From Candidatus Woesearchaeota archaeon (GTDB lineage Archaea; Nanobdellota; Nanobdellia; Woesearchaeales; GW2011-AR15): a stretch of 6,488 nt of DNA. Below, one piece after another: positions 1-5,384 of the stretch (position 1 is its first letter; each line of letters opens with the position of its first letter). The stretch covers positions 1-6,488 of the forward strand of contig JAMPXQ010000080.1 in assembly GCA_023701075.1 (NCBI GenBank), in the 5' to 3' direction. The position numbers and the translations under genes are program-made. A model generated the notes under the pieces. It worked only from the letters and a program-made list of their open reading frames with translations, ran no database searches and had not been told where the DNA came from.

Positions 1-89
1 AGCAAAGGAAATATCACAAGCAAGATAACTGACTTCCAGTTCCTCATGAATGTCTTGAGGTTCGCCTTTATCAATGGAATGCATTTCAT
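1..89 (-). CDS. ABC-2-type transporter permease, N-terminal fragment (partial)
   Basis: Only the first 29 codons are in the window; the gene runs off the left edge. The ATG (reverse complement of 87-89) overlaps the TGA stop of the ATPase gene (86-88) as ATGA, typical of translationally coupled subunits. The visible peptide starts MKCIPLIKANLKTF, a basic amphipathic stretch, followed by MRNWKSVILLVIFPL, the start of a hydrophobic segment with an FP. This basic helix, an R-N-W/P-K-S turn and a first membrane span ending in FP is the usual N-terminus of ABC-2 permeases. By family, the protein would form the membrane channel of an ABC exporter driven by the upstream ATPase. The substrate cannot be inferred. 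The assignment rests on the overlap, the order after an ATPase, and the N-terminal pattern. Confidence 0.8.
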   Translation of the reverse strand, partial: MKCIPLIKANLKTFMRNWKSVILLVIFPL

Positions 90-814
90 TTTTTTGCAGC
101 CTGCGAAAACAACCCTTCCAAAAATCCTTCAAATGTCTGTATGCTACCTTTCTTTATCGCATCCTCTATCTGAAGAGTGTCATAATAATATCCTTGATAG
201 ACCAATCCGAACTTGTTGCAGTTCTTCTTGATGTCTGAGAGCATGTGGCTTGAGATTATTATCATCTTCCCCTGGCCCTTGAGTTCAACCAGGAGCTCCC
301 AGATGAATCTCTGGAGATAGATATCAAGGCCATTGAAAGGTTCATCAAGTATTATGAGCCTTGGAGAATGTATCAACGTGACTGCCAAATCCACCCTTTT
401 CTGCATGCCCCCTGAAAGCTGGTTTATCCTTTTCTTCCTATGATCTGTAAGGTTCAGCCGCTTAAGGAGAGTTGCCATCCTGACCTGCAGGTCATCATAA
501 TGCACACCATAAAGATCTGCAAAGGTCTGGATATTCTCTTCTACTGTAAGGTATTGATATAGGGAATTCTGCTGTGGTGAATAGCCCAGATAATCATTAA
601 GAGGATAGTCAGATTTATTCAGCTTGAAGAGTATGCTTCCGTCTTCCGGGCTCTTGAGCCCGACAATAGCTTTTATCAAAGTGGACTTGCCTGAACCAGA
701 ACCGCCTATAAGACCCAGTATATCTCCGCCGGATAAATCAAATGAGACATTCTTAAGCTTAAAAGAACCATAAGAGAGCGACAGTCTCCTTACATAGAGA
801 TTTATCTCATCCAC
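86..814 (-). CDS. ABC transporter ATP-binding protein (ABC-2 / drug-export type)
   Basis: A 242-residue nucleotide-binding subunit with all motifs intact: an A-loop Tyr in LSLSYG (Y15), Walker A GGSGSGKST (37-45), Q-loop in YSPQQN (Q81/Q82), signature LSGGMQKR (133-140), Walker B LIILDEP (153-159) with catalytic E158, D-loop GLD (162-164) and H-loop His190 in SSHM. The domain fills nearly the whole protein, as in stand-alone ATPases that pair with ABC-2 permeases; they hydrolyse ATP on the cytoplasmic face to drive export. The start is GTG at 814: a TGA lies six codons upstream in frame and no ATG lies between. Only a weak GAG stands about nine bases before it. It follows the methyltransferase stop by 26 bp, so the two are probably cotranscribed, and it overlaps the permease start by ATGA. 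Function as an ATPase is secure; the cargo is unknown. Confidence 0.95.
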   Translation of the reverse strand: MDEINLYVRRLSLSYGSFKLKNVSFDLSGGDILGLIGGSGSGKSTLIKAIVGLKSPEDGSILFKLNKSDYPLNDYLGYSPQQNSLYQYLTVEENIQTFADLYGVHYDDLQVRMATLLKRLNLTDHRKKRINQLSGGMQKRVDLAVTLIHSPRLIILDEPFNGLDIYLQRFIWELLVELKGQGKMIIISSHMLSDIKKNCNKFGLVYQGYYYDTLQIEDAIKKGSIQTFEGFLEGLFSQAAKK

Positions 815-840
815 ATGATAGTTCTCATATCAGGTGGTAT

Positions 841-1446
841 TTATACTTTCTCAAGCCGCCAGCACCCTACTTCAATGATCTTCCTTTTCTGAGTGTGGAA
901 GTCCATTGTCTTCTTGAGCGGAAAATCAAACCTGAAGAAATGAGTTATCTTGAACCCATTCTCTTTTGAGAACTTGTCTATGAACTTATCTGATTCTATC
1001 TTATGGAAAGTATAGATTATATCTGATACCTGAATTGCTTTCTCAAGGAATTTCCTGTCTGCATGCTCACTCTGAACCCCAAAAGGTGGGTTCTGTATCA
1101 CCATATCTACTCTTTCGCTGAAGCTTGATATATCCATATTGGATATCTGGTAATCTTTCTGGTCCATGAGCCTTAGGTTCTCTTCCAGCTGCTTTAGCGC
1201 ATATTTATCTATATCTACAAAATGGACAACCTGAGGCGCAAAGAAAAGGCACCCTATCCCTAAGACACCTGTGCCGCAGCCTAAGTCTGCTATCTTCTTC
1301 CCTTCAATCTCCCCGCGCTGATATGCCCACCAGATTATCTCTGCAGCTATCTCTGAATCTGTAGGATACTGCTCTAGCCTTGCCGAGGCTTTCTGGAATG
1401 CGCCAAGCCTTGAGAGAGCCACTGCAAGCTGCTTCTTTGACTGCAT
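841..1446 (-). CDS. METTL5-like N6-adenine rRNA methyltransferase
   Basis: A 201-residue class I SAM-dependent methyltransferase. With the ATG at 1446 as residue 1, the motifs are EQYPT (25-29), SAM-binding motif I DLGCGTG (54-60), acidic DID (78-80) that should contact the ribose, the amino-methylase motif NPPFG (119-123), and YTFHK (145-149). EQYPT, DLGCG.GVL, NPPFG, FL..A and Y.FHK in this order match METTL5. Human METTL5, with TRMT112, makes m6A in 18S rRNA; an equivalent small-subunit rRNA target here is inference. An open frame extends upstream to a GTG at 1509, adding 21 residues, but a TATA-like box inside that extension (1469-1476) lies about 26 bases before the ATG at 1446, and MQSKKQLAVALSRL aligns with the usual family N-terminus. 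The ATG at 1452 (two codons longer) is the main alternative. It is first in an apparent operon with the ABC exporter genes. A TRMT112-like partner is not in the window. Confidence 0.92.
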   Translation of the reverse strand: MQSKKQLAVALSRLGAFQKASARLEQYPTDSEIAAEIIWWAYQRGEIEGKKIADLGCGTGVLGIGCLFFAPQVVHFVDIDKYALKQLEENLRLMDQKDYQISNMDISSFSERVDMVIQNPPFGVQSEHADRKFLEKAIQVSDIIYTFHKIESDKFIDKFSKENGFKITHFFRFDFPLKKTMDFHTQKRKIIEVGCWRLEKV

Positions 1447-1468
1447 AATCATCTGAGTAATGTGAAGA

Positions 1469-1476
1469 TATTTAAA
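1469..1476 (-). promoter_or_regulatory. TATA box for the methyltransferase/ABC operon
   Basis: Read on the minus strand this is TTTAAATA, centred near 1472.5. That is about 26 bases upstream of the ATG at 1446, the normal archaeal TATA-to-start-site distance, and predicts a leaderless mRNA beginning at or near that ATG. It lies inside the longer open frame that starts at GTG 1509, which argues against that longer start. Confidence 0.6.
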
Positions 1477-1477
1477 A
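1469..1477 (+). promoter_or_regulatory. Possible TATA box for the divergent PRTase-like gene
   Basis: On the plus strand the same element reads TATTTAAAA. A start site about 26 bases on would fall near 1500 and give a leader of about 13 bases before the TTG at 1513. The TTTAAA core is a perfect palindrome, so one site could bind TBP in either orientation; no separate better box is visible for the plus direction. Confidence 0.4.
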
Positions 1478-1499
1478 TTGCTTGATTTACTTATTAACC

Positions 1500-1506
1500 A
1501 GGGGGA
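1500..1506 (+). promoter_or_regulatory. Purine-rich ribosome binding site before a TTG start
   Basis: AGGGGGA lies six bases before the TTG at 1513. It can pair imperfectly with the CCUCC core at the 3' end of 16S rRNA. It supports the TTG start: an in-frame TAA at 1495-1497 closes the frame just upstream, and the first in-frame ATG (1612) would remove 33 residues. Confidence 0.45.
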
Positions 1507-1512
1507 CACTTT

Positions 1513-2616
1513 TTGAGAAGTAACCAGCTGATATTAAAAAATTGGAAAATATTAAGGCATATTGAAGAACTAGATACGTCTTTTTCAATAGAAGGTTCAA
1601 CCCATGGCACTATGCCTGTACTTAACCCTAGGTTTTCTCATGACCTTATAGATTTTGAGAGAACTGCCAGATACGTTACTAAAGAGGTATCAGAACATTC
1701 AAGACTGGTCGCCATTTCTACTCCAGAATCCAGAGCAATCTTCTGCGGAAAGATAGATGAAAGAGACAATGTAATCCCTTCAAGGCTAAATCTTGGCTAC
1801 CTTAGAGAGGTTGATACTGCTATAGGTGCCCATCATCTCTTACAGGTCATAAAGAACCTTGAATGCACTGCATATATATTAGATTCAAGCCTGGATCATA
1901 TCGGCATCGTAAGCATATTAAGAGAAAGCGAAGCATTTGGGATGCGTGCCAATTCAAGAGAGATATTTGGAAAGGACTTGCCTTATATGATGATTGAAGC
2001 CGGCCATATCCCTGACAGTTCCAATTCAATAGGCAGGACTGCAACCCTATCAAAACCTAAAATGGAAGGATTTGGCAGCAGCATAGATACATTGATCATC
2101 ATAGATAGCATCGCAAGCGGCCTAAATCAAGGCGCTGTCATCGAATATCTCAAAGATAATTTTCCAGAAGTCTCTAATATCCTGATAATTGCGTCTTATG
2201 CGTCCCTGTTCGGCTCTCTTCCAATTGCCAGATACTGCGAAGAAAATGATATGCGATGTGTCATAGGCTCATTTGGAGGCTTCTTGAAAAGCAGAGACCT
2301 TGAAAGGTATTATTCACCGCTGCCATATGAGACTTCAAGACTTGCTGATGCAAGAGACTGGCAGCTTCATAAGCGGATACTAGGTGAAAAAATAGCAAGA
2401 GGCATATGTGTAGGTGGAAACTGGACAGGCAATTACCTTGCTCCAGAAGTCGGAAGAGCCGATTTTGAAGGATATTTAAAACAAAATGGCCAGACAATCG
2501 AAAAAATCCAAAAAAGATCCCCTTCTCTTGATGAAGTAATTTCAATATACGGAAATTTAGCTGAAGTGACCCCTTATTCTACCTTATGGGCAAAAGAACA
2601 ACTTCGCATCAGATAA
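1513..2616 (+). CDS. Phosphoribosyltransferase-fold protein, UPRT-like, degenerate PRPP loop
   Basis: A 367-residue protein of uncertain function. Three features suggest a type I PRTase fold nearest to uracil phosphoribosyltransferase. GIVSILRESEAFG (131-143) resembles the UPRT segment IVPILRAGLGM. IDTLIIIDSIASGLN (about 191-205) sits where the PRPP-binding loop is expected, a beta strand then D-x-x-A-S-G, as in VEDIIDTG or VVDPMLATGGS. The following NILIIASYASLFG then matches the next strand and helix. The loop has Ile197-Asp198 where many PRTases have two acidic residues, so catalysis is not assured. Near the C-terminus a Gly-rich CVGGNWTGNYLAPEVG (299-314) may correspond to the UPRT uracil-binding segment GLGDAGDRxFG; this is weak. 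UPRTs are about 210 residues, so roughly 150 are extra. No signal peptide or membrane span is seen. The TTG start is supported by the adjacent AGGGGGA. It could be a salvage enzyme with another base, or a non-catalytic relative. Confidence 0.5.
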   Translation: MRSNQLILKNWKILRHIEELDTSFSIEGSTHGTMPVLNPRFSHDLIDFERTARYVTKEVSEHSRLVAISTPESRAIFCGKIDERDNVIPSRLNLGYLREVDTAIGAHHLLQVIKNLECTAYILDSSLDHIGIVSILRESEAFGMRANSREIFGKDLPYMMIEAGHIPDSSNSIGRTATLSKPKMEGFGSSIDTLIIIDSIASGLNQGAVIEYLKDNFPEVSNILIIASYASLFGSLPIARYCEENDMRCVIGSFGGFLKSRDLERYYSPLPYETSRLADARDWQLHKRILGEKIARGICVGGNWTGNYLAPEVGRADFEGYLKQNGQTIEKIQKRSPSLDEVISIYGNLAEVTPYSTLWAKEQLRIR

Positions 2617-2652
2617 AACCCTTAATGCATTCAAGCCTTATTTCAAGCATAT

Positions 2653-2700
2653 ATCTGACTTACAATCACATATTTTATTTAAACTAAAACAACGTCAGAT
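2653..2700. repeat. Inverted repeat ATCTGAC / GTCAGAT flanking the promoter, possible operator
   Basis: ATCTGAC at 2653-2659 and GTCAGAT at 2694-2700 are perfect 7-bp inverted copies separated by 34 bp, with arm centres 41 bp apart (about four helical turns). The right arm abuts and shares a base with the TATA box at 2700-2708. The spacer is AT-rich. The placement suits a repressor site, and the gene downstream encodes a winged-helix protein, so autoregulation is possible. Chance occurrence of 7-bp arms in about 120 bp is not negligible. Confidence 0.35.
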
Positions 2701-2708
2701 TTATAAAT
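2700..2708 (+). promoter_or_regulatory. TATA box for the coiled-coil winged-helix gene
   Basis: TTTATAAAT, part of the perfect palindrome ATTTATAAAT (2699-2708). A start about 26 bases downstream would fall near 2730 and leave a leader of about 10 bases before the ATG at 2740. A second AT-rich element, ATTTAAAC around 2677-2684, is a weaker alternative. The 123-bp gap 2617-2739 contains nothing else I can identify except T-rich sequence at 2671-2680 that might end transcription of the preceding gene. Confidence 0.6.
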
Positions 2709-2739
2709 TTTTAACCATATCCTAGCACAGGTTATCCCT

Positions 2740-3216
2740 ATGGCTGATGATAAAAGACTGAAGAAGGCCTTCCAGAAAATCAAGGAAGAGATGGATGACC
2801 ATCTGCAGGCTATCAATGAGAACACAAATGAGATTTCTGCCAGCTATGATTATATCCAGGAACTTGAAAGAATGATTTCAAAACTGAGCGAGAGGCTGGA
2901 TGAGAATGAGATGAAAATCTCCAGGCTGACTGGGAAAAAAACAATTGATGCTGAGAAATTCAAAGATATCAGGCTAACCCCTAAAGAACAAGAGATTTTC
3001 CTGCTGCTCTATGAAGAGAATGGCGACCTGTTAGACTACAGGAAGATAGCCAGAAGGCTTGGGCTCACTGAAGAGATTGTGATTAAGACTGTGGCCTCAC
3101 TGTGCGCAAAAGGCATACCTATCGAGAAAAAGCATTTTGATAACAAAATCTATCTTGTCCTTGATGCTGAACTTCGCAATCTCCAGGCAAAAGAGAAAGT
3201 CCTAAAGCTTGAGTGA
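2740..3216 (+). CDS. Coiled-coil plus winged-helix protein, putative DNA-binding regulator
   Basis: A 158-residue charged protein with two parts. Residues about 15-65 form a coiled coil with regular heptads: core positions I25, N28, I32, S35, I39, L42, I46, L49, L53, N56, I60 and L63 alternate 3-4-3-4 without a break. The core Asn residues favour a parallel dimer. After a short linker, residues about 76-145 look like a winged helix-turn-helix: LTPKEQEIFLLLYEENG (79-95), YRKIARRLG (100-108), turn, LTEEIVIKTVASLCAKG (109-125) as the recognition helix, then a basic wing with strand KIYLVLD (136-142). A charged helix ends the protein. I infer a dimeric DNA-binding protein; the family is not named and the target is unknown. 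It has its own TATA box with an inverted repeat alongside, and a hairpin follows its stop by two bases. Confidence 0.8.
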   Translation: MADDKRLKKAFQKIKEEMDDHLQAINENTNEISASYDYIQELERMISKLSERLDENEMKISRLTGKKTIDAEKFKDIRLTPKEQEIFLLLYEENGDLLDYRKIARRLGLTEEIVIKTVASLCAKGIPIEKKHFDNKIYLVLDAELRNLQAKEKVLKLE

Positions 3217-3218
3217 AC

Positions 3219-3236
3219 GTTGGATGCTAATCCAAC
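3219..3236 (+). terminator. Hairpin just after the winged-helix gene, possible 3' end element
   Basis: GTTGGAT (3219-3225) and ATCCAAC (3230-3236) form a perfect 7-bp stem with a GCTA loop, two bases after the TGA at 3214-3216. No T run follows, so it is not a canonical terminator; it may define or protect the mRNA 3' end. It lies only 15 bases before the next TATA box. Confidence 0.4.
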
Positions 3237-3251
3237 AATCCTGCAGTAAGA

Positions 3252-3259
3252 TTTATATA
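3252..3259 (+). promoter_or_regulatory. TATA box for the long coiled-coil gene
   Basis: TTTATATA centred near 3255.5, 28 bases before the ATG at 3284. The predicted start site is at about 3282, so the mRNA should be leaderless or nearly so. No purine-rich ribosome binding site precedes the ATG (TAACTTCCTGTT), which agrees. This gives the gene a promoter separate from the winged-helix gene upstream. Confidence 0.65.
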
Positions 3260-3283
3260 GCATATTGATAATAACTTCCTGTT

Positions 3284-5350
3284 ATGAACCTATTTGGGAA
3301 TCCGGCATCCAAACTAAAAAGCTTCGATCTCAGCCTTGAAAAAGCAAATGACCTTGAAAAAGAATTCAAGATCCTCTGCAAACTCGCCAACGAGATATTC
3401 GCAAAAAATTTCGAAGCCCATTATAAATTCACTTATGAAGACCTGAAATTTGAACTTATGCAGAAGAGCATTGACAATAGCAAGAAGGAGAAGCTTGCCA
3501 AGATATGCGATCTCTTCAGCGAACTTGAATTCGACAAGCTGAAGATAACAAAAGAAAGACTTGCGGATATCTCACTGCGGCTGTCTGATGTCACAGGACA
3601 GAAAATTACGGATATAAAAGTAGAGGTTCTGCCTGATGACATATTCCGGCCTCAAGAGATGCCTGCCGCGCCCTTACCTGATGATGAAGAGCTTCCGAGC
3701 TTCTCTACAGATGTCCATAAGGACCTGAATTCCCTTGTTGATGACCTTAACAAGAACAAGACAGAGATAGATAACCAGATAAAAGATATTGATTCTGAAA
3801 AAGACAGCCTTGCCAAGGAGAAGAAGAACAACCTGCCTGAATTCAAGCTGTTCAACAAGAAACTTGATGATGAGATCGCTGAACTTGAATCAAAAAAAGA
3901 ATCGCTCAGGAAGAAAGAATCATTGGTTGATGAGAAACTCACCACCCTAAGGAACCTGGAATCCGAACTTGTTGATTATTCTGAAAGGCTCAAGAAAGAG
4001 AAAATAAATGTGAATGAGAAAGAGGATTTCATACTCTCAAAAGAAAAGATAATATCTGAGATAAGGAATGATTTCAAGGAGAAATATGAAGACACGCTAA
4101 AAGAGATTGAAGCCATAAAGGCTGACCTAAAAGAGAAGGAGAACAATTTCCTAGCCATGCAAAAGTTCTACCAGAAAAGAGAGGACAAATTAAGCATGGA
4201 AGAGGGCAACCTCCTGGAAGAAAAAAGGAAATATGGAAAAGCTGTCAAAAGCCTTGTAGAGACACATCTTGAGATCGCCAAAAAAGACCTTGAGAATGTT
4301 GAAAGGCAAGTCTTGGCATGCAGAAAGCGCGACAGCCAGATAGACAATTCACTAAGGGATTTTGTGAAGAAGATGAAACGGCTGATCGCTGAGAAAGACC
4401 TCCTGAAAAAGACACTTGAAAACAAGAAGAAATATTTCAGCAGCCTAGAGAAAGACTTTTTGGACAAAGATGCTGAATTTGAACGGATGGCTAAGGAGAT
4501 CGAGACCAAGCAAGAGAAATCAGTGAAACTTGAGAAGAGGCTCACTGACTTTGAAGCTGACATCGAGAATGCATCTCATGAAGCAAGAAAGAAAGAGCAG
4601 GACAATGAGATGAAAGAGCTTGACCTCAGAGTCATCGAGAAGGACATAAGGAGGCTGAATTTTGAACTCAAGAACCATAAGATGAGGCTTGACCAGAGAG
4701 AAAAGCACCTAACAAGAAGGATCGAGAGCTTTGAGGCCCTGAGGAAGGATATCAAGAATAACATCGGAAGAGAGAAAAGAGCCATTGACAGGATAACGCA
4801 AAGGCTGCAGAGCAAGGGATACAAGGTCGCAAGAGAACTAAATGAAATTGAGAAGAAAGAATATGTCGTGAACCAGGAAGCCCATGCGATGTACAATAAT
4901 TCAAGAAAAGAGGATTACATAGAGAGAGAAATAAAAGTCTCACACCTCCCAGAAATAAAGCTGGCGAACCCTAATGTCTTGGACATCCTAAGACTATTGA
5001 ACCTCTCAAAGAGCATCGTCAATTCCGGACAGAATGATAAATCAAGGGATGCATACAATGAGATACAGAGGCTGTTCAATGAGCTTGATGATGAAGAGAA
5101 AGACAGCATATATGGCAACATAACAGAAGTATTCAAGATGAAGGACTCCGGTGACATTGCCCAAAAGATTGACAGCCTGATCATGGACTTCAATAAAGCT
5201 GTAGAGAATGGAGACTTTGAGGCTTCCGGAAACATCTACTCAAGGCTGCAGCAGAAGTATCTATCGCTGCCCAGAGAGGACAAATCCAAGTATTATGAAA
5301 AGATAATGAACATCTATGGGAAAGCCCAAGTAGCCACTGTGGGATATTAG
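3284..5350 (+). CDS. Long coiled-coil protein with C-terminal tandem helical repeats
   Basis: A 688-residue protein of unknown function in four parts. Residues 1-115 are a mainly helical N-terminal domain. Residues 116-145 are a flexible Pro/acid-rich linker (LPDDIFRPQEMPAAPLPDDEELPSF, shown by P117, P123, P127, P130, P132, P138). Residues about 148-535 are almost unbroken Lys/Glu-rich coiled coil, some 390 residues or nearly 60 nm if fully extended, with a break at P185. Residues 565-688 are two 61-residue helical repeats. There is no Walker A or B motif, no CxxC hook (Cys only at 32, 75 and 346), no signal peptide and no membrane span, so it is not an SMC/Rad50 ATPase or a secreted protein. 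A structural, scaffolding or tethering role in the cytoplasm is inference. It has its own TATA box and converges on the 370-residue gene with 18 bp between the stops. Confidence 0.85.
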   Translation: MNLFGNPASKLKSFDLSLEKANDLEKEFKILCKLANEIFAKNFEAHYKFTYEDLKFELMQKSIDNSKKEKLAKICDLFSELEFDKLKITKERLADISLRLSDVTGQKITDIKVEVLPDDIFRPQEMPAAPLPDDEELPSFSTDVHKDLNSLVDDLNKNKTEIDNQIKDIDSEKDSLAKEKKNNLPEFKLFNKKLDDEIAELESKKESLRKKESLVDEKLTTLRNLESELVDYSERLKKEKINVNEKEDFILSKEKIISEIRNDFKEKYEDTLKEIEAIKADLKEKENNFLAMQKFYQKREDKLSMEEGNLLEEKRKYGKAVKSLVETHLEIAKKDLENVERQVLACRKRDSQIDNSLRDFVKKMKRLIAEKDLLKKTLENKKKYFSSLEKDFLDKDAEFERMAKEIETKQEKSVKLEKRLTDFEADIENASHEARKKEQDNEMKELDLRVIEKDIRRLNFELKNHKMRLDQREKHLTRRIESFEALRKDIKNNIGREKRAIDRITQRLQSKGYKVARELNEIEKKEYVVNQEAHAMYNNSRKEDYIEREIKVSHLPEIKLANPNVLDILRLLNLSKSIVNSGQNDKSRDAYNEIQRLFNELDDEEKDSIYGNITEVFKMKDSGDIAQKIDSLIMDFNKAVENGDFEASGNIYSRLQQKYLSLPREDKSKYYEKIMNIYGKAQVATVGY
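4994..5347 (+). repeat. Two tandem 61-residue helical-hairpin repeats in the coiled-coil protein
   Basis: Unit 1 covers residues 571-631 and unit 2 residues 632-688, which ends short. They align without gaps at an offset of 61. Over 579-617 against 640-678 I count 10 identities in 39: V579/V640, G582/G643, S587/S648, Y591/Y652, Q595/Q656, L601/L662, E604/E665, K606/K667, Y610/Y671 and I613/I674, with many conservative pairs. The pattern (helix, short G turn, A/S..Y..L, LP..EK, Y..I..IY) is TPR-like. From memory similar units occur in DPANN hypothetical proteins; I cannot confirm that here. A protein-binding role is likely. Confidence 0.65.
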
Positions 5351-5352
5351 AA

Positions 5353-5384
5353 TCTCACGGTCTTTGATTCAATTTTTTGTGAGA
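5353..5384 (+). terminator. Inverted repeat and T6 run in the convergent gene junction
   Basis: TCTCAC (5353-5358) and GTGAGA (5379-5384) are complementary 6-bp arms with a 20-base loop, and a T6 run occupies 5373-5378. For the plus-strand gene ending at 5350, the T run could act as an archaeal oligo-T terminator. The T run and the right arm lie within the last codons of the minus-strand gene. The stem alone is weak; the T run is the better evidence. Confidence 0.4.

Noticed and set aside
46..231. A 61-residue plus-strand open frame
   Set aside because: It lies opposite the ABC ATPase and permease start, both well supported, and has no family features.
1447..1509. N-terminal extension of the methyltransferase from a GTG start
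   Set aside because: The extension contains the likely TATA box, and METTL5-type proteins begin close to the MQSKKQLAVALSRL segment.
1847..2545. Minus-strand open frames within the PRTase-like gene
   Set aside because: They are opposite a long open frame with recognisable motifs and have no promoter or sensible composition.
2630..2648. Direct repeat TTCAAGC at 2630-2636 and 2642-2648
   Set aside because: It is seven bases long in AT-rich DNA with no further copies or positional logic; chance is the simplest explanation.
2974..3120. Sigma-70 region 4 domain, suggested by LTPKEQEIF in the 158-residue protein
   Set aside because: The likeness is limited to the generic helix-turn-helix start, and the archaeal context makes a sigma factor unlikely; a winged helix fits better.
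3433..5235. A series of minus-strand open frames rich in Ser, Phe and Leu inside the long coiled-coil gene
   Set aside because: They mirror the Lys/Glu-rich codons of the plus strand (GAA/AAG read as TTC/CTT), are biased in composition, and overlap each other and a clearly real gene.
3284..5350. SMC/Rad50-type ATPase
   Set aside because: It has no Walker A, signature or Walker B motif and no CxxC hook; only the coiled-coil character is shared.
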